Assembly (NCBI GenBank): GCA_030530525.1
Contig: JAUMUT010000013.1
Span: 1 to 59,980, forward strand
DNA length: 59,980 nucleotides
Direction: 5' to 3'
DNA from: Capnocytophaga sp.
Lineage (GTDB): Bacteria; Bacteroidota; Bacteroidia; Flavobacteriales; Flavobacteriaceae
Every line of letters starts with the position of its first letter. Positions within the stretch are counted from its first letter, which is position 1. The position numbers and the translations under genes were made by a program. The notes beneath the pieces are model-generated. The model saw only the letters and a list, made by a program, of their open reading frames with translations. It did no database searches and was not told the DNA's origin. This document shows positions 25,224-34,568 of this stretch, piece after piece.

Positions 25224-25948
25224 ATTTGCGTTATGAGAAAATCAATAATTATAATAACCACACTTGTCCAAACGAAAGAAATGGTACTTGCTTTACCAAC
25301 ATCCAGCGCACCGCCCTTCATATAATAGCCGTGATACGCAGGAATGGTAGCCAATACGAACGCAAAAATAAGACTTTTTATAAAAGCATAAACCAAATGA
25401 AACGCCTTAAATTGTAGTTTCAAGCCTTCTAAAAACTCCGCCGAAGTGGTATAATGCCCAATGGTTGCCGCCAAATATCCGCCGTAAATACCCAACGCTA
25501 TCGCCATTGAAATAGCAAACGGATACAATAGCAAAGCGATGATTTTCGGGAATACCAAATAATTAAGCGAATTTACGCCCATAATATCCAGAGCATCAAT
25601 CTGTTCGGTAACGCGCATTGTCCCGATACTTGATGTAATGAACGAACCAACCTTCCCCGCTACAATAATAGAGGTAAAAGTTGGAGCAAATTCCAGCACG
25701 ATAGTTTGCCTTGTCGCAAAACCTATTAAGTTTTTGGGAATCAAAGGGTTATCAATATTCAAAGCCATTTGTATTGCAATAACCGCCCCAACAAACAAGG
25801 AAATAAAAGCGATAATCCCCAATGAACCAAACATAAGGTCGTCTATATCCTTCATTATCAGCTTTTTAGTCATTGCCCATTTGGTTCGTTTCCGAAAGAC
25901 TTCGTATATCATTATAAAATATCGCCCAATGGCTTCTAAGTGCTTCAT
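25211..25948 (-). CDS. MlaE-type ABC transporter permease
   Basis: A 245-residue inner-membrane permease with five or six hydrophobic segments. It has the conserved MlaE core: FGSLGIIAFISLFVGAVIAI, then GKVGSFITSSIGTMRVTEQI DALDIMGVNSLNYLVFPK around residues 118-155. MlaE works with an MlaF ATPase and an MCE-domain protein to move phospholipids between inner and outer membrane. The ATPase gene lies downstream but behind an inserted cassette, which keeps the permease stop codon intact inside the 14-bp repeat. It has its own promoter, 19 bases upstream. Whether transcription still reaches the ATPase gene is unknown. Confidence 0.92.
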   Translation of the reverse strand: MKHLEAIGRYFIMIYEVFRKRTKWAMTKKLIMKDIDDLMFGSLGIIAFISLFVGAVIAIQMALNIDNPLIPKNLIGFATRQTIVLEFAPTFTSIIVAGKVGSFITSSIGTMRVTEQIDALDIMGVNSLNYLVFPKIIALLLYPFAISMAIALGIYGGYLAATIGHYTTSAEFLEGLKLQFKAFHLVYAFIKSLIFAFVLATIPAYHGYYMKGGALDVGKASTISFVWTSVVIIIIDFLITQILLT

Positions 25949-25966
25949 AATTTATTTTTGAGAGGG

Positions 25967-25974
25967 CAAATATA
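25967..25974 (-). promoter_or_regulatory. -7 element for mlaE gene
   Basis: On the minus strand this reads TATATTTG, 18 bases before the start at 25948. Confidence 0.6.
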
Positions 25975-26085
25975 AAACTTTTTTTGGTGCTAACCATCAT
26001 TTTATTTAAGATTTTCAATAAATATACATTCGTTTAACCCAAAATGCTCCTTTTATTCTACTTTGTAGCAAGTGTATAAAAAAGA

Positions 26086-26111
26086 AAAGGCACAATATTT
26101 TTGTACCCTTT
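26086..26111 (-). terminator. aspA terminator
   Basis: AAAGG..ACAA pairs with TTGT..CCTTT with a small internal bulge, flanked by A- and T-rich tails, about 50 bases beyond the aspA stop. Confidence 0.6.
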
Positions 26112-26162
26112 CTTCTTTTTATTAAAACATATAAATTATTTATTATCAAATAGTTAAATATA

Positions 26163-27560
26163 TTAAGAATGAGATTCTAACATATTTTTAGGGTCTAAAA
26201 TTTGGTCTAATTTATCCTTAGAAAGTAATTCGTGTTCTAATACCAAATCATAAACGGATTTCCCTGTTTGAAGAGCTTCTTTGGCGATTTTTGTACTATT
26301 TTTATATCCGATATAAGGGTTCAATGCCGTTACAATACCAATACTATTTTTCACCATATTCAAACAAACTTCTTTATTGGCTGTTATGCCAACGATACAT
26401 TTTTCTCTGAGGGTATCCAAAGCGCGTTCTAAGAAAACGATAGATTCCATAATTGCCTGACAAATAACAGGTTCCATTACGTTAAGTTGCAACTGTCCTG
26501 CTTCGGCAGCAAACGTAACGGTAAGGTCATTCCCTATTACTTTAAAACATACCTGATTGACAACCTCTGGGATAACAGGATTTACTTTTCCTGGCATAAT
26601 GGAAGAGCCTGGCTGCATTGGAGGTAAATTAATTTCGTTCAAACCTGCACGTGGCCCCGAAGAAAGCAAACGAAGGTCGTTACAAATTTTTGACAATTTT
26701 ACAGCTAAACGTTTTAAAGCCGAAGAATACATAACATAAGAACCTGTATCTGGGGTTGCTTCTACCAAGTTGGAAGCTGGCACGAAATCTTCTCCTGTTA
26801 TTTTTGCTAATTTTTCAGCACAAAGTTTCGGGAAGCCAACAGGTGCATTAAGCCCTGTTCCGATAGCCGTTCCGCCCATATTTATTTCTAAAAATAATTT
26901 GGAAAGATTGTTCAAACGAGAAATTTCTTCTTCCAAAGTAGCTGCAAAAGCCTCAAATTCTTGTCCAAGTGTCATTGGCACAGCATCTTGCAATTGTGTT
27001 CGCCCCATTTTGATAACATCGGCAAATTCTTTCCCTTTTTGTCGGAATGCTTCTATCAATTTGGATAAAAATTTAACCAAAGAAGCATTCATTTTTATAA
27101 CCGCCAATTTTATCGTAGTTGGGTAAGCATCATTGGTAGATTGTGAGCAATTGATATGGTCATTAGGCGAGCAATATTGATATTCACCTTTTTGGTGGCC
27201 TAATAATTCTAACACTCGGTTGGCAATTACTTCATTTGCGTTCATATTTACGGAAGTTCCTGCACCGCCTTGTATCATATCCACAGGGAATTGATCGTGT
27301 AACTTCCCGTCAATCAATTCTTTACAAGCTGTTTCAATAGGAGAAAGTAATTCCTTTGGAAGTAAGCCAAGCTCATTATTGGTTTGTGCTGCAGCCAATT
27401 TCACATAAGCAACTGCGCGAACAAATTCAGGAAAATCGCACATTTTACTTCCTGTTATATGAAAATTGTCAATAGCTCGTTGAGTTTGTACGCCATAATA
27501 TGCCTCTGTGGGTACTTGTAAGTCGCCTAAAAGGTCAGACTCAATTCTGTAATTACTCAT
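26163..27560 (-). CDS. aspA: Aspartate ammonia-lyase
   Basis: Converts L-aspartate to fumarate and ammonia in the cytoplasm; a tetrameric member of the fumarase/aspartase superfamily. At 465 residues it has normal length. It opens [29 protein letters not shown], with the conserved [19 protein letters not shown]-like stretch near residue 97-115, the [16 protein letters not shown] segment near 132-147, and the superfamily signature [15 protein letters not shown] near 318-332, whose mobile loop holds the catalytic Ser. Aspartase is preferred over fumarase because of the overall pattern, including [10 protein letters not shown] at the start. It stands alone, with a terminator behind it. Confidence 0.92.
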   Translation of the reverse strand: MSNYRIESDLLGDLQVPTEAYYGVQTQRAIDNFHITGSKMCDFPEFVRAVAYVKLAAAQTNNELGLLPKELLSPIETACKELIDGKLHDQFPVDMIQGGAGTSVNMNANEVIANRVLELLGHQKGEYQYCSPNDHINCSQSTNDAYPTTIKLAVIKMNASLVKFLSKLIEAFRQKGKEFADVIKMGRTQLQDAVPMTLGQEFEAFAATLEEEISRLNNLSKLFLEINMGGTAIGTGLNAPVGFPKLCAEKLAKITGEDFVPASNLVEATPDTGSYVMYSSALKRLAVKLSKICNDLRLLSSGPRAGLNEINLPPMQPGSSIMPGKVNPVIPEVVNQVCFKVIGNDLTVTFAAEAGQLQLNVMEPVICQAIMESIVFLERALDTLREKCIVGITANKEVCLNMVKNSIGIVTALNPYIGYKNSTKIAKEALQTGKSVYDLVLEHELLSKDKLDQILDPKNMLESHS

Positions 27561-27658
27561 AATTTTTTATTTAATTTCTTAATAATCAGTATTTTATATT
27601 TTTTTATTATTTTGGTACTAATGTAATACTTATTTTATAAATAAACAAGAATATTTTT

Positions 27659-28528
27659 TTATTTTTTACGGAAAATAATATCCAACAGAACACCTGTGAT
27701 AATAATTATTCCGCCCAAAATCAAGGAAGAAGTAAGATTTTCCCCGAAAAGCATTACGCTAATCATCACCGCTACAATAGGCTCAAAAGCTCCCATAATT
27801 GCCGTTGGCGTAGAACCAATAAAACGAATAGCATAAACAAGCGCAACCACTGATAATGAAGTAGTTACAACAGCAAAAACAACTATTTGCAAGCCTACAT
27901 TAATACTTGGAATAGCAAGCGTTTCGCCTGTGAAGAGAGTTTTTATAAAAAAATAAACCGATGAAAATAGCATTGAATAAAAAGAAATTTTTATTCCCGA
28001 TGCGTTAATTTTTGTTTTATTAACCAAAATAATATACAAAGCATACGACAAAGCCCCTAATAATGAGATAGATAGCCCAATATAATTCACCTGAAAATCG
28101 CCTTTTACACTAAGCAATCCTACTCCTATAACTACGATAATTAAAGAAATTGCAGTGGAAAATGTTATTTTTTCCTTAAAAAATATTCCTAAAATAACCG
28201 CAACAATAATAGGATAAATAAAAAAAATAGTAGAAGCGATGCCCGGACTCAGAAAGTCATAAGCGATGAATAAAAATTCAGCAGAAAGTGCATATAAAAC
28301 TCCTAAAACACTGAAAACCAATCCTTTTCTGAAATTAATTTTAATATTTTCTTTCTGATAAATTAAATATAATAAAATAAAAAAACTTGCTATAAGGAAG
28401 CGATAAAACAAAACCGAATCCACAGAAAAAGAATTTAACTTTTTTAATGGAATCATAAAAAGCGGAATTATTCCGTAAGTAAATGCCGAAACAAAAGCCA
28501 ACAAATATCCTTTTACTACATCTTTCAT
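27659..28528 (-). CDS. EamA/DMT-family transporter
   Basis: A 289-residue inner-membrane protein with ten predicted hydrophobic helices in two EamA repeats, beginning MKDVVKGYLLAFVSAFTYGI and ending with a Lys-rich tail (IIFRKK). DMT proteins export or exchange small metabolites such as amino acids or nucleotide sugars; the substrate is not readable. I start at 28528 rather than 28612, because the earlier Met would add a hydrophobic but poorly conserved stretch rich in Ile and Tyr. A minus-strand TAATTTTG at 28610-28617 could be its promoter and lies inside that longer frame, which supports the shorter start. Confidence 0.85.
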   Translation of the reverse strand: MKDVVKGYLLAFVSAFTYGIIPLFMIPLKKLNSFSVDSVLFYRFLIASFFILLYLIYQKENIKINFRKGLVFSVLGVLYALSAEFLFIAYDFLSPGIASTIFFIYPIIVAVILGIFFKEKITFSTAISLIIVVIGVGLLSVKGDFQVNYIGLSISLLGALSYALYIILVNKTKINASGIKISFYSMLFSSVYFFIKTLFTGETLAIPSINVGLQIVVFAVVTTSLSVVALVYAIRFIGSTPTAIMGAFEPIVAVMISVMLFGENLTSSLILGGIIIITGVLLDIIFRKK

Positions 28529-28609
28529 TTTTCTTTTTATATATAATATTCTGATTATTAATGAATTAACAAAAAAGTATATTATTTTATACTCTTTTGT
28601 AATAACTAA

Positions 28610-28617
28610 CAAAATTA
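28610..28617 (-). promoter_or_regulatory. Possible -7 element for DMT transporter
   Basis: On the minus strand this reads TAATTTTG, about 80 bases before the chosen start at 28528. Confidence 0.35.
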
Positions 28618-28659
28618 GTAAAAAAATATCTTTATCCTAAAAATTAAGAATAAATTTAT

Positions 28660-28667
28660 TACCTTTG
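28660..28667 (+). promoter_or_regulatory. -7 element for ferredoxin gene
   Basis: TACCTTTG, 23 bases before the ATG at 28691. Confidence 0.6.
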
Positions 28668-28690
28668 CCATCATTTTCAAAGAACAAAAA

Positions 28691-29020
28691 ATGTCTGATA
28701 TTATTCTAAAAATAACCGACCGAGAAGGAAATCTTTTTGAAATAGAAGCCCCGACAGATATGAATATGACGCTTATGGAAGTTATCCGTGCGTATTCTAT
28801 CGCCGAAGACGGAGAAATTGGAGTTTGTGGCGGAATGGCAATGTGTGCATCTTGCCAATGTTATGTACTGAATGATACGCCCTTGCCCGAAATAGGAGCC
28901 GAAGAAGAAGCTATGCTCTTTGAAGCCTCACACACCAAAGCCAATAGCCGACTTGGTTGCCAACTACCTATAACAGAAGAACTTAACGGTTTGGAAGTAG
29001 AACTTGCACCATATCCGTAG
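28691..29020 (+). CDS. 2Fe-2S ferredoxin, adrenodoxin type
   Basis: This 109-residue electron carrier binds a 2Fe-2S cluster through C46, C52, C55 and C90 (GVCGGMAMCASCQC and LGCQLP), the C-x5-C-x2-C...C pattern of adrenodoxin-type ferredoxins. An extra Cys, C57, follows the third ligand. The redox partners cannot be inferred from neighbours, since the gene is monocistronic between its own promoter and a strong terminator. Members of this group serve P450s, Fe-S assembly or other oxidoreductases. Confidence 0.92.
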   Translation: MSDIILKITDREGNLFEIEAPTDMNMTLMEVIRAYSIAEDGEIGVCGGMAMCASCQCYVLNDTPLPEIGAEEEAMLFEASHTKANSRLGCQLPITEELNGLEVELAPYP

Positions 29021-29031
29021 AATATTTTTAT

Positions 29032-29066
29032 AAAATCTAATAAAATGTTATGTTTTATTAGATTTT
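29032..29066. terminator. Bidirectional terminator (ferredoxin / MBOAT)
   Basis: A perfect 14-bp stem (AAAATCTAATAAAA with its complement) has a 7-nt loop and a long T run on the plus side. It lies between two convergent genes. Confidence 0.85.
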
Positions 29067-29072
29067 TTTTTT

Positions 29073-30731
29073 TTAGAATTGAAAATAAATGAAAGGTCTT
29101 GCCCCCGCAGAATACGTTTGATAACAAATAACAGCAACCACAACGCTGACCAATATTTTTGCTGCAAGCGAACTTCTGCCATACATTGCCTGTATTTTAT
29201 CTTTAAGAGATTGTGGTAACCAATGGACAACATACCCCAGAAGCATTACCAAAAATGCTTCCTTGAAGTAGCTGATAACTTTTAGCGCACCGCCCAAATC
29301 CATATTATTCCACACTTGGCTATACCATTGATTAATCCGCTCCATATCTTCTCCACGGAAATATAAACGAACAAACACAATGAAAACAAAGGTAGAAAAA
29401 ACCTTCCAGAAGTGCGCTAACCAATGGGTAGAATTTTCATAAGGGCTTATCTTTCTCCAGAATTTATAAAACACAATTCCTAAGCCGTTTATACCGCCCC
29501 AAAGGATATATTTCCACGAAGCTCCGTGCCACAAGCCCCCAATGAGCATTGTTAGCATTAGGTTAATATTGGTTGAAATATGTTTGCCAAAACTCGGTTT
29601 AAGATACGCCAACAATGTTCCGCCTAAAAGAATAAAACCAACAATGAACGCAAAAATAGCACTTTCTGCACCAACAAAAGCCACTACCACAAACACTAAG
29701 GAAATAATAATAGAACCCCAAGAACCCGTTTTATTTCCGCCTAACGGAATATACAAATAGTCTCGTAACCAAGTAGATAGAGAAATGTGCCAACGTTTCC
29801 AAAAATCACCACAACTGGTAGCTTTATATGGAGAATCAAAATTTCGCGGAAGCTCAAACCCCATTAAAAGAGCAAGCCCAATGGCAATATCGGTATAACC
29901 CGCAAAATCTCCATAAACTTGTAAAGAATACCCCACAAGAGCCATTATATTGGTAAAACCAGAATACATTGTGGGCATCTCAAAAACTCTATCCAGAAAC
30001 TGAACGGCTATAAAATTGGAAAAAAGAATTTTTTTGATTAATCCTTTTAAAATAAAATAAGTAGCTTTATTAAAATCTGCTTTGGTGATGTTTGTTTCTT
30101 TAAGTATCTGAGGGACAAAGTTTTCCGCTCGAACAATAGGCCCTGCCACAAGTTGCGGAAAAAAAGTTACATAGAATCCAAAATCTAAAATAGAATGTAG
30201 CGGAGTTATCTTCCCTCGATAAATATCTACCGTGTAGCTTATCGTTTGGAAAGTGTAAAAAGAAATCCCGATAGGAAGCAAAATTTGCTCTACATTGAAG
30301 TAATTTTTGCCCGTAATGGTATTTCCCCAATGGGCTAAGTAATTGAAAACCTGATGATCTGTATGAAAAATATAATTATACGACTCCGTGAAGAAATAAG
30401 CATATTTAAAATAAGAAAGTACCAACAAATTGAGCGTTATACTTCCTATCAAAAATAGTTTTTTATGCTTTTCTTCTTTGGCTTTAAAAATATATTTCCC
30501 GAAGTAATAGTCTGTAACTGTGCTAAATAGCAGAAGAAGAATGAATAAACCACTCGTTTTATAATAGAAAAAACAACTTGCCAAAAAAAGATAAATATTG
30601 CGTAACGTTATCTTTTTATAAACCAACGCAAAACCTCCATAAACAATGGCAAAGAATATCCAGAAGGTCATCTGGGTAAAATCTAACGGAGTTTTATGAG
30701 AAAAATCTATAAACGATAAAAGCCAATCCAT
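29073..30731 (-). CDS. MBOAT family O-acyltransferase (AlgI-like)
   Basis: A 552-residue polytopic membrane enzyme with about a dozen hydrophobic segments. It carries the MBOAT core: GFELPRNFDSPYKATSCGDF, then WKRWHISLSTWLRDYLYIPL near residue 315, and GGLWHGASWKYILWGGINGL near 400, whose His is the catalytic residue. AlgI/PatA/DltB-type proteins move acyl groups across the membrane to modify polysaccharides, peptidoglycan or other envelope polymers. An AlgJ/AlgX-type partner is usually encoded beside it, but none is seen here. The acceptor is therefore unknown. Confidence 0.9.
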   Translation of the reverse strand: MDWLLSFIDFSHKTPLDFTQMTFWIFFAIVYGGFALVYKKITLRNIYLFLASCFFYYKTSGLFILLLLFSTVTDYYFGKYIFKAKEEKHKKLFLIGSITLNLLVLSYFKYAYFFTESYNYIFHTDHQVFNYLAHWGNTITGKNYFNVEQILLPIGISFYTFQTISYTVDIYRGKITPLHSILDFGFYVTFFPQLVAGPIVRAENFVPQILKETNITKADFNKATYFILKGLIKKILFSNFIAVQFLDRVFEMPTMYSGFTNIMALVGYSLQVYGDFAGYTDIAIGLALLMGFELPRNFDSPYKATSCGDFWKRWHISLSTWLRDYLYIPLGGNKTGSWGSIIISLVFVVVAFVGAESAIFAFIVGFILLGGTLLAYLKPSFGKHISTNINLMLTMLIGGLWHGASWKYILWGGINGLGIVFYKFWRKISPYENSTHWLAHFWKVFSTFVFIVFVRLYFRGEDMERINQWYSQVWNNMDLGGALKVISYFKEAFLVMLLGYVVHWLPQSLKDKIQAMYGRSSLAAKILVSVVVAVICYQTYSAGARPFIYFQF

Positions 30732-30829
30732 TTATCCAAGTAGTTTTTTACTAATGAAAATTCAAACTGCAATATTAATAATTTTTTTTCAATATTAGTT
30801 ACACTTTTTAATAATTGTTAATAAAAAAA

Positions 30830-30865
30830 CAAGTAACTGCCTTAAATAAAAATGACAATTACTTG
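30830..30865 (-). terminator. Terminator of the coiled-coil protein gene
   Basis: CAAGTAACTG (30830-30839) pairs with CAATTACTTG (30856-30865) through one wobble. On the minus strand a T7 run follows. Confidence 0.75.
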
Positions 30866-30886
30866 CTAACATTTAATTAAATTTCA

Positions 30887-31180
30887 CTAAAACAAATTCT
30901 TCAATGAATCCAATCCTTTTTGGAAATTATCAGAAATAGAACCTGAAATATCTGAGAAGGCTTTTTTTGCTTCTTCTAACGTTTCTTCGGAAGCGTTTTT
31001 AAGTACTTCTAATTTTTCAGAAAGTTCTGTTTTGGTATCCAAAAGTTTGTTTAATTGATCTTGTGCTTGGTCTTTCAAATCGCCTGTTTTAGATTCTACT
31101 TCTGCCTTCAAGCTATTAATTTTTTCTGTTAATGCGCTTATTTTTTCTTGCGCTTCTGCTAAAATTTGCTCTTTGTTCAT
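30887..31180 (-). CDS. Small coiled-coil protein
   Basis: A 97-residue, charged, almost wholly helical protein. It begins MNKEQILAEAQEKISALTEK, has heptad-like hydrophobic spacing to about residue 75, and ends FQKGLDSLKNLF, an amphipathic helix. It has no signal peptide and no membrane segment. I do not recognise a family with certainty; it resembles small stress-related or YtxH-like coiled-coil proteins of Bacteroidetes. It is transcribed alone from a TAATTTTG promoter and ends in a strong terminator, which suggests high expression (inference). Confidence 0.7.
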   Translation of the reverse strand: MNKEQILAEAQEKISALTEKINSLKAEVESKTGDLKDQAQDQLNKLLDTKTELSEKLEVLKNASEETLEEAKKAFSDISGSISDNFQKGLDSLKNLF

Positions 31181-31205
31181 CTTATAATTATTTAGTAATT
31201 TGGTA

Positions 31206-31213
31206 CAAAATTA
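31206..31213 (-). promoter_or_regulatory. -7 element for coiled-coil protein gene
   Basis: On the minus strand this reads TAATTTTG, 25 bases before the start at 31180. Confidence 0.6.
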
Positions 31214-31245
31214 ATTCTTTTTTACAAATATCCAATAAAAATTAT

Positions 31246-31533
31246 TTATAAAGAAACTATTCCGTCTATTTTTCCTGCTTCTTTATAGAAATAAATGACT
31301 TCATCGGGGTTTTGTAAGGTAATTCGGATAGAAAAACTAGTAAATTTCCCGTTGGAAGACTCTTTTTCGGTTATTTTAGCGTCTTTCCCTTCAAAAATTT
31401 TGTATAATTCTTTCTTTTTATCTTCTGAGGAAGGCAAAATAAATTTATATAAATATTCTGATGGAAAAATAGTAGTTTTTATTAGTTCATTTTTTAATTT
31501 TTCGTAAAATTTTTCTATTTCTTCGTTTGTCAT
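31246..31533 (-). CDS. DUF493 family (YbeD-like) protein
   Basis: A 95-residue cytoplasmic protein of the DUF493/YbeD alpha-beta fold: EYLYKFILPSSEDKKKELYK, then FTSFSIRITLQNPDEVIYFY and the ending GKIDGIVSL. The family resembles ACT-like regulatory domains but its role is not known. I start at 31533 (MTNEEIEKFY), seven bases after the kdsA stop. A longer frame to 31650 would lie inside kdsA and add unlikely sequence. It is in one operon with kdsA. Confidence 0.8.
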   Translation of the reverse strand: MTNEEIEKFYEKLKNELIKTTIFPSEYLYKFILPSSEDKKKELYKIFEGKDAKITEKESSNGKFTSFSIRITLQNPDEVIYFYKEAGKIDGIVSL

Positions 31534-31540
31534 TTTCTTT

Positions 31541-32359
31541 TTAAAATAAATTAATAGTTTGTCGTATAGTAACAAGGCGTTGCATAAGCCCTTCGAGCAA
31601 GTCCAAGTGTAGCATATTTGCGCCATCACTTTTGGCATTGGCTGGGTCAAAATGAGTTTCTATAAAAATTCCATCTACGTTATTTACCACTCCTGCACGG
31701 GCAATGGTTTCTATCATTTCTGGTCTGCCACCTGTTACACCACTGGTTTGGTTAGGTTGTTGTAAAGAATGCGTAACGTCCAGAACCACAGGCGCATAGG
31801 CTTTCATCGTTGGTATTCCCCGAAAATCAACAATCATATCCTGATAGCCGAACATTGTACCCCTATCGGTAATGAGTGCCTGCGAGTTCCCTACATCTAA
31901 AACCTTTTGGACGGCGTGTTTCATACTTTCAGGGCTCATAAATTGTCCTTTTTTAAGATTTACGACCTTTCCTGTTTGTGCTGCTGCAACAACCAAATCG
32001 GTTTGTCTTACTAAAAAAGCGGGAATTTGCAATACATCTACATATTCGGCTGCCATTTTGGCATCGGTAACTTCGTGAATATCCGTTACGGTTGGTACGG
32101 CAAAGGTTTCGGAAACTTTTCGGAGTATTTTCAAGGCTTTTTCATCGCCAATACCTGTAAAAGAATCTATTCGGCTACGATTTGCTTTCTTAAAACTTCC
32201 TTTGAAAATATACGGAATAGAAAATCTATCGGTTATTTTAACAATTTTTTCAGCTATCCGAAGAGCCATTTCTTCGCCTTCAATAGCGCAAGGACCAGCC
32301 ATTAGGAAAAAATTCCCAGAATTGGTATTTTTAATTTGTGGTATTTTACTTATCTCCAT
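31541..32359 (-). CDS. kdsA: 3-deoxy-8-phosphooctulonate (KDO 8-P) synthase
   Basis: Condenses phosphoenolpyruvate with arabinose 5-phosphate, the first step towards KDO of lipopolysaccharide. The 272-residue protein has MAGPCAIEGEEMALRIAEKI near residue 21, YIFKGSFKKANRSRIDSFTG near 50, the PEP/A5P-site FLVRQTDLVVAAAQTGK near 115 and VTHSLQQPNQTSGVTGGRPE near 195. The first Cys (C23) and the C-terminal His/Glu/Asp set could bind a metal as in metal-type enzymes. It has its own promoter and leads the operon that contains the DUF493 gene. Confidence 0.94.
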   Translation of the reverse strand: MEISKIPQIKNTNSGNFFLMAGPCAIEGEEMALRIAEKIVKITDRFSIPYIFKGSFKKANRSRIDSFTGIGDEKALKILRKVSETFAVPTVTDIHEVTDAKMAAEYVDVLQIPAFLVRQTDLVVAAAQTGKVVNLKKGQFMSPESMKHAVQKVLDVGNSQALITDRGTMFGYQDMIVDFRGIPTMKAYAPVVLDVTHSLQQPNQTSGVTGGRPEMIETIARAGVVNNVDGIFIETHFDPANAKSDGANMLHLDLLEGLMQRLVTIRQTINLF

Positions 32360-32384
32360 TTTTTTATTTAATTTTATTTATTAA

Positions 32385-32392
32385 CAAAAATA
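32385..32392 (-). promoter_or_regulatory. -7 element for kdsA
   Basis: On the minus strand this reads TATTTTTG, 25 bases before the start at 32359. Confidence 0.6.
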
Positions 32393-32420
32393 ATGCCTGA
32401 ATAAAAACGGACAATTTGTC

Positions 32421-34520
32421 TTATTTATTTTCTATTTTATTTAAATAATACGTATAAATTGCTTCTTGCGAACGGATTTTTTCTCCGCTTGTTGTTCGGT
32501 AGCTATTATCCTGATTTTCTGTTATCCAACGAGCTTTTACGTTATCTTGCCAAGCGATTTGGTAAGTATCCCAGAGTTGTTGCTGTATATTTTTGTCATA
32601 AATAGGACAACTGACTTCCACGCGGTTATTAAGGTTTCGCGACATCCAATCTGCCGAAGAAATGTAATACTCAGGATTGCCATTATTAGAAAAAATATAC
32701 AAACGTGGGTGTTCCAAATATTTATCTACAATACTGATAACCTCTATATTTTCGCTCCAACCTTTTATTTGCGGAATAAGGCAACAAACTCCGCGAACTA
32801 TCATTTGTATCTTCACTCCTGCATTGCTTGCTTCGTAGAGTTTATCTATCATTTCTTTATTAGTTAATCCGTTCATTTTCAGTTTAATAAAAGCTTCTTT
32901 TCCTGCTTTGGCATTATTAATTTCTCTTTCAATTAATTCTAAAAAGGAACTTTTGGTATAATGAGGCGAAACGAGCAAATGATTATAATGATGGATACGA
33001 TACGGCGTTTCAAAGAAGTCAAACACTCTATCCACTTCTTTTAATATTTCCTGATGCGCTGTAAATAGTGTATAATCGGTATAAATTTTAGCTGTTGTTT
33101 CGTTAAAATTTCCTGTACTTATAAAGCCGTAATACTTAATATTTTCGCCTTCTTCACGCTCTATAACACAAATTTTGCTATGCACTTTTAAGCCACGAAT
33201 ACCGAAAATAAGCTGTACCCCTTCGGCTTGTAGTTGTTCAGCATATTGGATATTTGCCGTTTCATCAAATCGTGCTTGAAGTTCTATTTGTACAGTAACT
33301 TTTTTTCCATTTTTAACCGCATTTATCAAAGAATTTACAATTTGTGAGTTTTTCGCCAAACGATAAATGGTTATTTTTATAGACTTCACTTTGGGGTCTA
33401 AGGCTGCTTCTCGCAAAAAGCGAATAACATATGAAAAGGAATGATAAGGCGTATATTGCAAATAATCTTGTTGGGCAATTTGTTTTAAAATACTTCCTTC
33501 AAAACTGAAATTTTGAATAGGTAAAGGTACAATTGGCGAATATTGAAGATCTTTTCGTCCTAAATTGGGGAAAGACATATAATCTCTTCTATTGTGGTAC
33601 CGCCCACCTGGAATAATGCTATCGGTAGAATGAATATTCATTCTTTTCATTAAAAAAAGAAGCGTATCTTTCTCTATTTCAGAATCATATACAAACCTTA
33701 CAGGTTGCCCAATTCGCCTACCCGCTACGCTATTGGAAATTTTTTGTATAAAACTTTTCCCCAAATCGGGGTCAATATCCAATTCGGCATCTCGAGTTAT
33801 TTTTATCATATTTGCCGAAATGTATTCATAATTAAAAATAGAAAATAATTTTGGCAAACAAAAACGAATAATATCATCTATAAGAATGATATAAATATTA
33901 TCATCTATGGTAGGAAGTTGGATAAACCTGTCCAATGTTTTCGGAATTTCAATAAGCGCATATTGAATTTTTTCCTTATATGCCATTGATGAAAAAAACT
34001 TATGCACGCCTTTATGTTTTTTCTCTTCCTCCCGAAGAATCATTTTTATAGCCAAATACGCAACATCGTCTTTTAAATTAGGGAGAACATCAAGGTCATT
34101 GAGGATAATTGTAAAAAGAATAGGCTGTATTTTATCAATGAAATATTGTTTTATATATTCAGTATGCTCAGGGAAAATTTCTTTTTCATTGATAATAAAA
34201 ATATTTTCCTGTTTGAGTTGTTCAAAAATAGCATCTAAAATACGAAGGCTTTCTTTCTGTAAATCAATAACTTTATCGGTTATAGTTTCTAAAAGTTGCG
34301 TAGAATTAAAACCTAAAACTTGGGTGTTATCTTCCCCCGAATCGGCAATTCTTTTGATAGTAGCGTAACGAACTTTAAAAAATTCGTCCAAATTATTAGA
34401 AAAAATTCCGACAAAACGCAAGCGGTCAAGAAGCGGAACACTAAAATCATTCGCCTCTTGCAGTACTCGCTCATTAAACGTCAGCCAGCTAAGTTCTCTA
34501 TTAATGTATTTATTTTTCAT
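32421..34520 (-). CDS. ppk1: Polyphosphate kinase
   Basis: Reversibly transfers the terminal phosphate of ATP to polyphosphate. The 699-residue protein shows the PPK1 layout: N-terminal helical domain (INRELSWLTFNERVLQEAND), a head domain, and two PLD-like catalytic halves. IYRLAKNSQIVNSLINAVKN and KKVTVQIELQARFDETANI precede GIRGLKVHSKICVIERE, which carries the phospho-accepting type His. The second half includes KLKMNGLTNKEMIDKLYEA and SSADWMSRNLNNRVE. It is monocistronic, with no exopolyphosphatase beside it. It probably serves phosphate storage and stress responses. Confidence 0.94.
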   Translation of the reverse strand: MKNKYINRELSWLTFNERVLQEANDFSVPLLDRLRFVGIFSNNLDEFFKVRYATIKRIADSGEDNTQVLGFNSTQLLETITDKVIDLQKESLRILDAIFEQLKQENIFIINEKEIFPEHTEYIKQYFIDKIQPILFTIILNDLDVLPNLKDDVAYLAIKMILREEEKKHKGVHKFFSSMAYKEKIQYALIEIPKTLDRFIQLPTIDDNIYIILIDDIIRFCLPKLFSIFNYEYISANMIKITRDAELDIDPDLGKSFIQKISNSVAGRRIGQPVRFVYDSEIEKDTLLFLMKRMNIHSTDSIIPGGRYHNRRDYMSFPNLGRKDLQYSPIVPLPIQNFSFEGSILKQIAQQDYLQYTPYHSFSYVIRFLREAALDPKVKSIKITIYRLAKNSQIVNSLINAVKNGKKVTVQIELQARFDETANIQYAEQLQAEGVQLIFGIRGLKVHSKICVIEREEGENIKYYGFISTGNFNETTAKIYTDYTLFTAHQEILKEVDRVFDFFETPYRIHHYNHLLVSPHYTKSSFLELIEREINNAKAGKEAFIKLKMNGLTNKEMIDKLYEASNAGVKIQMIVRGVCCLIPQIKGWSENIEVISIVDKYLEHPRLYIFSNNGNPEYYISSADWMSRNLNNRVEVSCPIYDKNIQQQLWDTYQIAWQDNVKARWITENQDNSYRTTSGEKIRSQEAIYTYYLNKIENK

Positions 34521-34568
34521 AATTTTTATAAAATTATAATTATAAAAATTAAAAATATTGGTTTTTTA

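Noticed and set aside
31534-31650. Longer N-terminus for the DUF493 gene
   Set aside because: The extension lies inside kdsA in another frame, and the conserved part starts at 31533.
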